In this document: positions 37,864-49,694 of the stretch, one piece after another | Layout of the letters: each line of letters opens with the position of its first letter | Numbering within the stretch: position 1 is the first letter of the stretch | Assembly (NCBI GenBank): GCA_013076295.1 | Contig: RQOL01000813.1 | Coordinates: forward strand, 53,100-117,099 | DNA length: 64,000 bases | Origin: Sanderia malayensis | Taxonomy: Eukaryota > Cnidaria > Scyphozoa > Semaeostomeae > Pelagiidae | Reading direction: 5' to 3' | The notes under the pieces: generated by a model | The model's database searches: none | What the model was told of the DNA's origin: nothing | What the model saw: the letters and a program-made list of their open reading frames with translations, nothing else | Program-made: the position numbers and the translations under genes

Positions 37864-38999
37864 CTTGTTCGGGAATGACAAAGTCGGCCGGTAGCTGAGG
37901 AAGGTGGTCGTAATTCGTGATGGACAAACCATGAACCTTCAAATTGTTGTCAATATCATGTAGACATTGATACATGTGTCTGTCTTGAAAGGTTATGTCT
38001 GGATTGTTGAGTTGATCACGTCTGACAAAGTCTTCACTCAACGCTTCTTTGAAGGTGTCGAAGAGTGTTCTTATGTCTGAAGGCGTTTGAAAGAGTAGCA
38101 ATGTGGCAAACAACTGTCTGAGTTGTGGTGGCATATTAAAGATGACTGCGTCTTGTAAACAGCGTGTGATTTCGGCATCATCTTCGGAATTTTTGCTCGC
38201 AAGGTCTAGGCTGCACTTGAGTTATTCTACCAATGACTGGCATTATTCTTCGTTGTCTGGGTGTCCATGTTTTTGAACGCTCCTGGAAGACATAGTGCTC
38301 TGGTATCTCATGGTAGAGGTACTGATGTGCAGCTGGATCTTGCTGGTTGAGTTCAAACCATGCTGTGAGTGTTGTTCTATCACCAATGTTGTTGAGCCTT
38401 TGTTCGTCATCATTGTCATGAAAGATGACTTGTTGCTCAAAGGGTAGATGAACAGAAAGCCGTTTGATTATGTGGCTTTTTTCGTGCATGGGGAACTGCA
38501 GAAGCCGATGGACAGCTTCATGTGGTCCAACATATCTTGCGTTGATGTATTGGCGCACCTCGTCGTGTTCAATGTCTTGAGGTACTTGCTGTTGATTTTC
38601 TTCAAGAACTTCAACATGTGCCATATCGTGACCTTTGTGGATATATTTGAAAATGTACTTCACGCTTTTAACAGTACTGCATATTTCCAGGTTGATATGG
38701 CACTGATATTTGATGAGTAGGTGTCTGTTGTGTGGCACTACCCAGGTATCATCCAAAATGCGATTATTCACATTGACTGGATGAAGACCGCGTCGTCTGT
38801 AGAGAGGATAGCCGTTGACATTAATTTGAGTTTCAGCAACTTGTTCTTTCGGAAAGTGCTTTTTGCATTTGTTATTTTCCATGCACACGCATCGAGGATT
38901 TAAAACTCCACAGGGTCCATGTGTCATGTGTTTTAGGACCAACTTGTGGTATTTTGAATCCTGTGGGTCTGGAATCTCTGCTGATATCAGTTGATCCAC
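37864..38999 (-). CDS. Helitron B exon with Rep paired-Tyr motif
   Basis: Starts VDQLISAEIPDP after acceptor ATCAG. It has the cysteine-rich HGPCGVLNPRCVC and the motif KYIFKYIHKG, with the two tyrosines at codons 38657-38655 and 38645-38643, three residues apart. Helitron Rep uses such a pair to cut and join single strands. Near 38200 about 38 codons present in unit C are missing and the frame shifts; the remainder continues as DDAEITRC and ends VIPEQ. Confidence 0.88.
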
Positions 39000-39120
39000 C
39001 TGATAATGAATATGATAATCAACAATTTTATAATAGAAATGACGTACAGAATAGTTGTACTGTGCATTGGATATAAATTTAAAAATGAGAGAAAGAATTA
39101 TTAGTGTTTGCAAATATTAC

Positions 39121-40304
39121 CTGTTGTGGTGTTCGTGGTTTATCAGCTTGCGAAAGAAACAGGATCATGTGTGCGTGTGGTAGTCCTCTCTTCTGAAATT
39201 CTATGACATACACATGTGCAGTGACATGTCCAAGAATGTTGTTGTGTAGTATGTCTTCGAGTAGTTCTTTGAGTTTCAGTTGAAATACTCTTGTGACAAT
39301 GTCCGGTCGATCATTGGCCGTCTGATACGGATGAATATTTTCTTCAATCTCCTTCCATTTAGGATTGGCAGTCATTGTGAGGAAGATGTCTGGCTTGCCA
39401 TACTTCCTTACGATTGTCATTGCATCTTGAAAATGTTGATACATGTTTCTTTGGCTGCCTGGAAAGGATGATGGTAGAATGATAACACGGCCAACATCGA
39501 TATGGATGGGCTGATTCGGATTATTAGCCCTGGCCATCTGGTTCTCAAGTTCAGCTCCTCTGTTGAGATGATCCATCAGGCCTCGATACGTGTCAACACG
39601 AAGTTGACGTTGATTGTTCATAATCCAGCTCAGTTTATTGCCTTCTACTTTTGTATATGCATCTACCAGATACTGTTGAAAGAGAAGTGACGCAATGTGG
39701 ATGGTTGAGAATGCGTCCCTGACCTGGATTCTGTATGAGTAGTATTCGGTGAGGGTTAGTTTTGTACGACGTTGACGATTGTTGTGCTGTTCACCTCCTA
39801 CGTTTGCTGTTGGCAATCGTTGAAGGTCCAAACTGTATCCGCTGTCACCGTGAAAGAACATCAATGGATACGTAAGAGGATCGGCAATGGGATTAGTTGC
39901 GTAAATCTTCATGAGATTACCGCGTCTTGTTTGAACTTGCAGTTCTCTGTCGTCAGGATTTGGTGCACCTCCATTTTGTACAGTATATATAGCTGCAATT
40001 TCTCTGGCAGTTGGATTATCGTATCTGCGATCTTGTTGTGGGCGACCTGTTATGATCATTTTGAATGTCGGAACAGGCTGATTGTTTGCAATAGCTTGCT
40101 GCCGCTGTTCCTCCAATATTTCACCCATGCTTCGATAATGTTGCGCAAATCGATTGACTGCCATTAATTCATGCTGTAGAAGTGCAACAATGTCCAAATG
40201 AAGACATCGTTCTCTTGCAGTGTTTTGCCGTTCCTGCAATGCTTGTTGCGTATCCATGATGTAAAGTTCTGCATATTTTCTGGATATGTCTGTTTCTGTT
40301 ACAC
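39121..40304 (-). CDS. Helitron B exon with HUH nuclease motif
   Basis: 1184 bp, fully open. It starts GVTETDISRKYAELY and has the Helitron_like_N region, motif FLTMTANPKW, and the metal-binding HUH motif as GLPHAHMI. Counted from the in-frame Met at 40257 these are at about residues 292-301 and 361-363. The exon ends TPQQ at donor CAG|GTAATA. It is the best kept catalytic exon in the window. Confidence 0.92.
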
Positions 40305-40429
40305 CTGTTAATGATCCAACAAACCATAAGTTTGGGAATTAGAAATTACACTGCATCAACAATAATGAGGGAGTTGATATTTAATGTTGAATGGAATTAT
40401 TTTAAGTGTAAACATATTCTATCAGTTAC

Positions 40430-41566
40430 CTGTCATGTGATATGCCTTCCCGTGAATTGTGATCACTGGTGGTCCAGCTCTAGCATGATGTACAATATTA
40501 GCCTTCCATGATGCCATGGCCATTAATGAGTTGTATTGGCGGAAGTGCTTTAAGAAATACTTTGATTCAGCAGTATCACCAGTATATAAATGCATGACAC
40601 TGTTTGGAGGTGGTTGAATTGCATCCAGAGTGATTAAACCTCCCATGCAACATTTGTTGTAACGTTTTTTTGTGTTAAGTTCTTCTTTGAAGTATTTTGC
40701 ACCACAATGAATGCATGTTCTGTTCATCTTGTTCAAGTGGTGTGGTAGTGGGGAGAAGGGGATGAGGTTTTCAGCTTCAATGTTCCCAGGGACAGGATTG
40801 CCAACTTGGATTTGCTGATCTTCAAGGTGTTCTGGTATCTGATTTTCATCAGGTACTGGAACTGCGTGTTGCATCTCAATGTCTGCAGGTTGTTCTCTTG
40901 CTTGAAGCTCTTGGTTCAGAATGGAAGCTCTTGGTTCTGAATGGGAAGCTCTTGGTTCTGAATAGGAAGCTCTTGGTTCTGAATAGGAAGCTCTTGATTC
41001 TGAATGGGAAGCTCTTGGTTCTGAATGGGAAGCTCTTGGTTCTGAATGGGAAGCTCTTGGTTCTGAATGGGAAGCTCTTGGTTCTCAATTGGAAGCTCTT
41101 GGTTCTCAATTGGAAGCTCTTGGTTCAGAATAGGAAGCTCTTGGTTCAGAATGGGAAGCTGTTGGTTAAAAATGAGAAGCTGTTGGTTCAGACTGGGAAG
41201 CTGTTGGTTCAGAATGGGAAGCTGTTGGTTCAGAATGGGAAGCCGTTGGTTCAGAATGGGAAGCCATGGGATCTGAATGGGGAGCTGTGGGATCTGAATG
41301 GGAAGCTGTGGTTCCATGCCCATCTGCATTGGCTGTATCTGTAAAAGGGGATACTGTGCAGGAAACGGTTGATATTCAGGGGCTTCTAGCTGACGGTTTT
41401 CAAGCTGCAATTGCTGAAGATCGTTCGCTGCTGCAAGTTCTGCATTGGTGGACTCTGCCTCCGGAAGCTGAGGTTGTTCGTTCTGCTGTCTTTGACGCTG
41501 ACGATACTGCCTCATCTGATTTCTACGTCCCACTCCTGTGATACTTCTCTTGACCTTGCGCGGCAT
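40430..41566 (-). CDS. Helitron B first exon, Q-rich repeats and zinc-finger-like domain
   Basis: Starts MPRKVKRSITGVGRR at 41566. After a Q/P-rich part come 18 repeats of seven residues (QELPIQN type), then CIHCGAKYF, YNKCCMGG and LYTGDTAESKYFLKHFRQYNS. One G of a GGG run is missing near 40921, so the repeat frame ends in a stop at 40918-40916 and the downstream part is in another frame. Units A and C spread this region over four exons; here it is one. Confidence 0.85.
40916..41305 (-). repeat. 21-bp coding minisatellite in Helitron B exon 1
   Basis: Eighteen tandem 21-bp units encode LPIQNQE and variants (LPILNQQ, LPIENQE, LPIQIPQ). The seven units at the gene-distal end are identical at protein level, the others drift, which suggests recent growth at one side. 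Period three keeps the frame. Units A and C lack it. Confidence 0.93.
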
Positions 41567-44500
41567 GGTGCAAGTTGTAATGTAAAAAAGAAGTATTAAA
41601 GTATGAGATATACAATTAGGCCAAATTATTGTAAATGTTATTGCTTGTTGACAATGGTCTTAATAGTAACAACAATGGAATAATTATGGCCTTGTGTAAA
41701 GCTAAAACAAAAAGAAATAAATATGATATTTTTCAAGGGTTCCATAATGATAAGGTAAAATTAGTACTAAAGTAAATGGAAAAGTATTGCTATATTAATA
41801 TAATGTATGTTAAATGAATATACTTACGTTTAAACTGTGGTCGTTCTGTTGGGTAAACAGTCACTAAAATGGAATAGAGTAAATTTATAGTTGAAAAAGA
41901 AATGAATAATGGACAAAAGCTCAGAATACCTGAATAAATAAAATGAACTGTTTGAATCAAGTGCAGCAGTTTTTTAATAATCTGTTGAAACACGATTTGA
42001 GAATTTGTTGTTAATAAACTTACTATCCATGAAAGAAACACTGAATTAACGAAATAGTTTCTTGTACAGAGGCTCATTTGGAAAGAGAGAAATAAAACAC
42101 AAAAATATAAGTTTATTGTGGAGATGAGTTTGTGAAGAGAAGTGTCCGTTATTTGAAAATAGATTTAGCTGGGCCTTTATTTATAAGAAAAACACACAGT
42201 TAAAGAGTAAAATAGATCAATGAGCAAGGAAAACTGTCGTCAAACAATAAATATCTTACCGAGCCTTGTGTCTTTAAAATCTATGGATAGAAACAAAGAG
42301 AAATCAGAATAGTTGTAAACTTAAAATATTTGATAAAGAAATGATACCTGCACAACACGTAACCCGTCTTTGCAATTAAAAGCATACGAAAAAAACAATA
42401 ATTTTCGTCTTATGAGGCGAAGTAGTGATAAGTAATTGGCTAGCTTGTAGTTATTAAACATGTTGAAAGTAGGTATACTTACTCAGCGATAAATAAGATA
42501 AGATAATTATAGCCTTTAGTAAATTTGGCCCGGTTAAAAATAGACAAAGTCTAATTTTAGAGGCGGGGATTTCTATTGTACTACATCGCCTCTGTGATGG
42601 TTTAACGCATCACGTGACAATAAGGAGGGAAAATTCTCGTGGAAAGGGATTTCCCCTTCATCCTTCTGACTTTTAAAGGTGGGAAGGAGAAGATTAGCAC
42701 GTGACAGACTGGTTGTCTCAAAGAGATAAGAGATAAAATAAGAAACATTATAATTAAAATATTATGTTATGTTCATTTTACTGAATATTTACAGTTGGTT
42801 TAACAATATTAATACTTTTTAAACAATATATTATCATTCAATTGGGCAAGTTTATGGAGATCACAGGGTTCTGATGCATCAAGTTGATAAAAAGTGGCCG
42901 ATAGCGTCTGGAGTGTAAGCCTCGTTAACACTATGGGGCAGGCACGTGTGCACGTCTCCTCTGTCCCTGCAAGGAGAAGACAAAGGAAAAGAAGAAAGAC
43001 AAATGAAACATTGTAACAATCTCTCACGTGCCAGACAGAAGTTATTCGCGAAATTATTATTATTATTATATTGTAAAATGAATTTGAAAAGAAGCCTCGG
43101 CCTCGGCAGATAGCGTTGACGATGAAGAGAGCCGATCAAATCGGAGGAATAACATAAATGGTAATAATATAATTTGATCTTTGTCAATCTTTTCAATCAA
43201 ACACCATTAAGCAAACTATAATGAGTTATGGTGTGTTTAACTTGAATTGTTATCTATCAATTATAGAATTTCGACATGTTGGAAGAGAATATGCATCCTT
43301 TCATTAAAAATAGTCAACATGCATGGCAGGCCTGGGTAAGTTTGTTACTCTAGTTTTTGTATGAAATAAGACAAAAAGGCAAATTCAAAGCAGTTGCATA
43401 GGAATAATGGAAATCTGCTCCCCTTCTGTGTTTCGGTGGGCTAGCTCATACTGCTATAAGCAATGAGTTGGCATTGCTGTAACCTGGAAAGTATTCTGAA
43501 TTATTGAAACTCTGTGTTTGGTTAATGGTTTCACTTAATTTTATTGTTGCTTGCAGGTGCTGATAGCTGAACAGAAAAGGAAAGGATGTCCCTACTTGGT
43601 TTTTTGTGTGGTAAGTGTCTAATTAATATGTGGGTTTTAAAATTAGAACAATAATATATCTATGGAACTGAATATTACGATGAACTGAATTTGGAACTAT
43701 TTAAACAGGAAAAAGCATTGACCATGCATAATATGAGAAATTTGTGAGATTGATTGCTAGGCCGAAAAAAGGTAATTATTATTAGTATGAATAATTCATG
43801 CATGATCAAGGCCACTAAGCTACAAAACAACAGAACTACAAACTATCAAAGTACATAAGTTAACTACAAACTATCGAACAGCATAACTACTTAACTACAA
43901 ACTATTTACAAACTATCTACAAACAGTAAAAACCTGCATATAACATCCTCCATCTTATTTTGTAGGCTATTTTGGTTGTGAAGAATGAAAAACAATGGGT
44001 AAACTATAAGACAATATCATGTAAATATGACTATGAAAAAATACATTGAAAAATGGAATATTAGGTGTTAGGTTGTTAAAAGTAGGAGGTTGTTATATGC
44101 AGGTTTTTACTGTATAACTATGTACAATATCTACATATTAAAATATGAGATTTTCACAATTTTGGCACCACGTGCCAATTGGGCCTGCTCAGCCGTCAGT
44201 TGGTGGGAAGGGTTTTGGGCAACCACCTTCCCACCCTCCTTTTTGCCAGGCTTTCTTTTTTGTTGGCCTTTGCCAATTCTAATGAAAGCCTCTTTTTGTG
44301 TTCTGTAAATTAACACACATAAGATTGATATGTTAAAGGTTGTTAAAATTTTGTAAAAAGATGCAATGCCATTGTATAAGTGTGTATGATAAACATGTGA
44401 AATACAATGTAAAAAGGTGTACATACACAATTTCATTTGTTGGGATTCTTCTCCCAGTGGCAAATACAAAATTAAAACGTTTGCCGGCCAATTCCGGGAA

Positions 44501-45719
44501 TTGGTCGGCACAGTTTCTCTTTAGAGTAGAGATACTACTATATGTTATTTCCTAGGAGAAAAAGAGGATGCAAAGAATAATGGTTGATAGCAGTTATGAA
44601 GATGGGAAATTTACTAATAAATATATTAATGTATTTAATATAATTACTTTGGTTTCTTTTCCGAGGGTTATAGCAATTTGATTGTCCTTTGGCTTTGCAT
44701 TTGCCATGTTGAAATGTTCTTAAAATGAAATGTTGAAATGCATGTAAAATTAGTATAGGTAATAAGGTTAATTGAAAATGCTGGTAAAGGAGAAATATGA
44801 AGAATTCTAAAATGTTGTATATCTCAATTAACAATATTGTGATAATATTGTCGGAATTTGCGGGAATTAATATATGAAGAGCAATGATTGAAAATGGTAA
44901 TAATAGGAAAGATACTCACAAATCTTTGATTTGGGCGCGTAAGACAAAAGTAAGGAATGCTGAAGTAAACAAAGGTAAGTAGTGTCAAAAATTGGTACAC
45001 AATAACTGTAAACTTGTTATTAATAACTATGGATACATTTAAGGACCTTTTAGTTAATCTGCGTTTGTTTTCTTTAATGTTAAAACTTGGAAAAGATATT
45101 TAGAAAATTTTTTCACTTACTTCAAATTTGTACGATCGAGATCTGAAAGGTTTTTCGCGCGCTCAAGTAAAAGCTATTGTCTTTCGAAACTATAGCAACA
45201 ATATCAAGATGGCCCCACGAAAAAGAATGAGATCGAGGTCCTGCGGACGTATGGAATCAATGTGGTGTTGGGTCAATTGTGATGTTGCAATAATTCTGCA
45301 TAGCCAAAGTAAGAATGGCAAGGACTATAGAATAGAGTGAACTACGAATTGGTGTAAAAATATAGAGGGTATGTTAAGTTGAATAATAGTAACGAATGGC
45401 ATAAGTAGCCATAAATTGGGATAAAATTGCAGTTGACTCCCACACTAAATAATGCTATGATGATTCAGTAAATTTCTTTCATTTTGCTACAAATTGCTAT
45501 GAAATTTAAACACTATTTAGTATCAAAATTCACATGCTAGAAGTTATAATATATTTCTGACCTTATTATATATTATTTATTGTTTGATGGATTGTTATTT
45601 GATTGTCTTTCTTTATTATGTAAACAAAATACAATATTTTCTCAATCACTGTTTTGAATGTGTAGTTTTCTGCAAGGTATATAACTTGTCTGTTCTCTAC
45701 TGTACCATACTATAAATTT
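41567..45719. other. 5-prime flank of Helitron B
   Basis: No long recognised gene. Minus-strand mini-exon signals: 41828-41868 and 42256-42295 lie between AG acceptors and GTAAG donors and may be 5-prime UTR exons. A minus acceptor with a long pyrimidine tract precedes 42966. A minus frame near 44131-44511 includes KGQQKRKPGKKEGGKVV, and 44482-44510 is a 29-bp near-perfect palindrome. A GGGATTTCCCC site (42646-42656) lies between two CACGTG boxes (42611, 42698), a possible promoter. Confidence 0.35.
43267..43747 (+). other. candidate plus-strand three-exon mini gene
   Basis: Exons 43267-43335, 43557-43610 and 43709-43747 have good borders (CTGG|GTAAGT, TTGCAG|GTGC, GTGTG|GTAAGT, AACAG|GAAA) and share one open phase. 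From ATG 43276 they would give about 50 residues (MLEENMHPFIKNS start, TMHNMRNL end). I do not recognise it. It is short, so chance is possible. Confidence 0.28.
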
Positions 45720-46475
45720 CATTATGTTATACATTACTATAAATTAATATACATACTATACTATACTTACTATTACTACATACTATACATTACCATACCT
45801 ACTATAAAAAGATCCTATACCCACTATACCTACTATACAAACATACTATACCTACTCTACCACTATAAAAATACTATACCTACCATAAAATATACTATAC
45901 CTACTATACAAACATACTATACCTACTCTACCTACTATAAAACATATACTATACCTACAAACATAAATACATACCTACATACCTACCTACATACCTACAT
46001 ACATACATACATACATACATACATACATACATACATACATACATACATACATACATACATACATGAGCCGGGTTCGGTCGCTTCGCTCCCTCCGGAGCCC
46101 ATGAAGCAAGAGAAGCTTAATGTGGTTGGCGCGCTTCGCGCGCTGCATTCGCTTTCGCTCATGCCCATACATACATACATACATACTTTACCTACATACT
46201 ATACCAACATACTATACCTACATACTATACCAACATACTATATACCTACTATAAAAACATACTATACCCATACCTACATACTATACCATATACTATATAC
46301 CTACATACTATACCTACATACTATACCAATACTATACCTACTATACAAACATACCATACCTACATACTATACCTACATACTATAACAACATACATATAGA
46401 TACCTACTATAAAAACATACTATACCTACTATACCTACTATAAAAACATACATAACTACTATAATAACATACAAA
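45720..46475. repeat. Helitron B array: ACTATACC repeats, (CATA)n and internal L block
   Basis: A diverged array of ACTATACCTACAT-type units with (CATA)n at 45985-46063 and an L block at 46064-46166 (without CTAG). Position and order match the arrays of the other units although the repeat unit differs. It shows the array is a lasting part of the element. Confidence 0.88.
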
Positions 46476-47287
46476 CACTTGTCGAAAGTTTAAATGAGGA
46501 AAATGGTGCAAATAGCGCCTGAAAAATTCATAACTTTGACTTTGTTTTCATTGGGCCTAAGCGTTGCAAGCATGCCGAAGCAACCCTACTGCAAAAACTA
46601 TAACTATTTCAATTCAAAATTCAAAACAAAGCTATCACCTGTGTTCCCAATTGTTTCCTGCAACTGTCCAGGGTCTTTGAAACAATTAGCAGCTCTTTAC
46701 AAAGATAATTCAGCTCGTAAAACACTTTGAAGGGCGCCTTTGTGTGCAAAAAAAAACATGCGTCTTCTCCAAAAGTACCTGCTGCAACCGATGGCGAATA
46801 ACGAAAAACGACGGAAAATTCGCATGGGTCGCCTGCAAGCCGAGGACGAAAAACGAAATTGGATCGACATCCACGTGGGTCGCGCGAAAAGAGCCAATCA
46901 AATTGCAGGAAAAGGCGAAACGGGTCACGTGAAGAGCGAATACTCTTTTCGAATTTGGAATCGGGGACGCTAATTTGGAAGTTTCGCCAGCGTAAACTGT
47001 CGTTTTTTCGTGATAGCCAATTAGGCGAACAAAAATAAAGAATTTCCAAACCTTTTAGTCGAAACTGTGAGATCTCATATAGATAACTTTTTGGTTCAGC
47101 CGGCAAAGAACAACTAACTTAAAAATAGGGCAGATTGAGGGTCTCCAAAAAAAGCCTTTATGGATACCTCGTTCGCCGTTTCGGCCCATTGTTTTGGGGC
47201 GTTCGACCTATTGTTTCGGGTCGAATCTATTGTTTCAGCGTAGTTTCGAGCCCTTGTCACGTGACGACGCAGAATAGTAATATTAGA
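46476..47287 (-). repeat. diverged Helitron 5-prime core c11
   Basis: Only patches align with the other cores: GTCGAAAGTTTAAATGAGG, AGCCTTTATGGATAC, and the 5-prime end TCTAATATTACTATTC with CACGTG near it. The heat-shock-type site of the other cores is not present. A minus-strand frame runs 47106-46621 without known domains. Confidence 0.75.
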
Positions 47288-47450
47288 CTAGCCGGGGGCG
47301 CTCGCATACGCTCGCTTCCGGAGCCCGTCAAGTACAAAAAGTTTAATGTGGTTGGCGCACTTTGTGCGCTGCATTCGCTAACGCTCATGCCCTTTCCCAC
47401 CCCACGTACAGTGGTTTGGCTCGCCCTCGCTCCCCTGTCTATCTATTGTC
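47288..47450 (-). other. terminal L block and 3-prime end of Helitron C
   Basis: L block 47288-47391 with CTAG and an inner hairpin in which both arms changed (GGCGCACTTTGTGCGC). It is followed by CCCACGTACAGTGG, the extension also seen in U5 near 14785. Confidence 0.75.
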
Positions 47451-48533
47451 ACGATTGTAGTTTTTAACATGCATGGAAATTGGTTTTAGCGATCAGCCTC
47501 GTTTTCATTTGAAAATCTTCGTTTTCATCAGGTAAGCCTCGTACTGATGGTACAGTAGGTAAGATGCAACGTGAAAGTTTGTTATGTTGTAGGGACAACA
47601 ACAATTAGCCTGCTATTAGTTGAGTGCATGCATTGACACTTGGCTGTGGTCCTTTGTATACAAACAGTAAAGGAACATCTATAATGAGCATCCAGAATTT
47701 AAATTAATGTTGACTTACAGAGGTATGATTTTGTTTCCATGATAAGATGACACTGATGCATTGAATTTTGATAAAGTAATAGGTATGAAGTCTCCAATAC
47801 TTGCATTTGTACAATGATGTACATCAGTAGATCTACAAAGTGAAAGAGTCAAATTATATTCTATTTAACATGTTGGTATATTACTATCAAGGTTAATAAA
47901 GAATTAGGTTTGGATAAGATAGCCGTTGGGAGGTGAATATGTTGTTATCGAAAAATTGCTCTTTCATAATTAGGGACTTTGTTTAACTGGAATAACAATT
48001 GGGACTTTCTTCACTGTATTGTAAGGTAGTATTAGGAATATATTAAAAGCCCTCATAGCAAAAAGTAAGTTTGACTCAAGTAACAATAGTTTCCTTTCCT
48101 TCACATGATTAAGAGGGTCCATTTAACGTGGATGAATAAATATAAAATGAGGAATTGAAAAAGGCTGCTTTTCACCATGTGCTGTTTGCTGGTGTGGTTA
48201 TTATAGGATAGCAATCAGCACTTGGTAAACAATAGGATACAATAGGAAGGTGGGGAAATTTATGGATCTGCCTGAATATAGGTCACAGAGACCATGACAT
48301 CTTAAGTTCAGAAATAATCTTAAATAAGGAGAGAATCTGTCGAGTTTAATTTTCCGTTGATGTTGATTTAATGTATGTCAATATGAAAAGAAATAAAGAA
48401 ATTAATATTGATCAGTATGACATGATATTACAGAATGACATTACAGACAAAACCGATCATACAATTGGCCTAAGAAATTTGTAGTTTAAATGTCAACTTG
48501 AATGGGGTGAAACTAAAAGTAAACTCTACTTAC

Positions 48534-48841
48534 CCCTCAGCTACGCAAAAATGAATGTTTCTCTCAGCTTTATTTTGTCTTATTTCAGCATCAAGTTCCC
48601 TTGCGATCCAAGATTTCGGAAACGAATATTGGGACAGGACAGCACATGCAAACCACCAATATGAAAAATTGCTGCGTTGATGAAACACAGCATAAATCAA
48701 AATCATACAACAAATTCTATTGTTATGCAGTCTCGTTTTGACGTAATTTTCTGATTGAGCTGGATTGGACTGAACTGAACAAAGAACATGCTGACCGGCA
48801 GTGCGTCCTTCCTTTCGTCTTTCTGTTCCTGAGTGGGTCAC
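48534..48841 (-). other. candidate first coding exon, minus strand
   Basis: An open frame of about 102 codons from ATG 48841 (MTHSGTERRKEGRT) to a strong donor GGG|GTAAGTAG. The end, WIARELDAEIRQNKAERNIHF, resembles a second minus-strand frame at 52773-52480 (LDIREFDTQMRENIAHIH). No family is recognised. A plus-strand donor-like site ATG|GTAAGTAGG just to the right suggests two-way transcription. Confidence 0.3.
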
Positions 48842-49117
48842 TGGCGATGGTAAGTAGGTTTTCCAGATCGTATTATATCATTGCGATCTTTCAAGTGACA
48901 TCTTTAAAATAAATCTGTAACGTTTCTGTGAAGGTTTTGATTCATTTTTCCAGCGTATAAGACTTTAGGAAATATAGTATTTGACCAGGATCCCTTGAGA
49001 ATAGGCCACATTTAAGAAAAACGGATGCTAGAGATAAGATACATTGTCTGTGTTGGAAGATGTGATAAGATTCTGTTCTTTTTACGTTTTATTACATGTA
49101 CTATTCGTGCATTTTAG

Positions 49118-49694
49118 GTAGTGCATAACTTGTGTTGCACCATGTTAATGGAGGCAGTTGTTGACTGTTCTTCAGGTAAGTATTGAATTATAGGAGATCA
49201 TTATGCATCCGAAAGGCCATCTAGTTCATTTATAAAGACGGGTTTTTGAAATGCATTTCTTGCAAATTTTTAGGGTTTGTGTCACAGCATGTGAAAGAAG
49301 TACTGTTGGTGATAATTTTTTGGCAAATGCATGGTTTTTCAAAGGTAATAGTCTTGTTATTTTTCCACAATGTTATTATTATTAATTACTATTCTAATCT
49401 GTTCTAACAATTTAACAATAACAAAACAAACAAATAACAAAGACAAACACACAAAAAGAGTGAAAGAAAACCAACAAAAGACAAACATTAACATATACAC
49501 TTAAATACTTTTGTCTGTCCTGCCCCTAACTAAATATAAATTTCTTTTGTGGGCACATCTGCCCACATGCACCTCTGTGGCCTTCCACTTTATTTTTTTT
49601 TTTTTTTGTTGTTTTTTGAATTTTTTTTCGTAAATTTTATATTTATTTGTCAGATGTCCTGTAGAGAAGAAACATTGTTACAGAAGGAGTTAAA
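49118..49694 (+). other. candidate plus-strand exon series
   Basis: Exons 49118-49175 (with ATG 49142), 49274-49344 and 49654-49694 have AG/GT borders including TTCAG|GTAAGT. The joined reading would be a short protein with a hydrophobic middle (KEVLLVIIFW). Not recognised; may be a captured gene piece or chance. Confidence 0.22.

Larger units (their letters stand above)
36211..41566 (-). pseudogene. Helitron B Rep/PIF1 helicase gene (broken)
   Basis: A rolling-circle transposase-type protein: basic N terminus, Q-rich repeats, zinc-finger-like domain, HUH Rep nuclease, PIF1 helicase. I model five exons: 40430-41566, 39121-40304, 37864-38999, 36741-37770 and 36211-36630. Breaks seen: a one-base loss near 40921, a deletion of about 115 bp with frame change near 38200, a one-base loss near 37440, and loss of the AG acceptor before the last exon. 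Known Helitron enzymes nick and join the TC and CTAG ends; the same ends are present here. Confidence 0.9.
33445..47287 (-). mobile_element. Helitron unit B, complete-length autonomous type
   Basis: 13.8 kb bounded by TC at 47287-47286 (minus TCTAATATTACTATTC) and CTAG at 33448-33445. Order on the minus strand: diverged core c11, array with internal L block, 5-prime flank, Rep/helicase gene, 3-prime flank, terminal L block. Both ends are joined head-to-tail to neighbours. It is the only gene-carrying unit seen end to end. The protein is clearly different from those of A and C, so B is a separate subfamily. Confidence 0.84.

Noticed and set aside
40898..41344. Plus-strand frame of KLLVLNG repeats
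   Set aside because: Antisense shadow of the 21-bp coding repeat in Helitron B exon 1.
45128..45340. Small plus-strand frame with MAPRKRMRSRSCGR
   Set aside because: Short, basic and without homologues I recognise; a minus-strand donor-like site overlaps it. Not enough support to call a gene.
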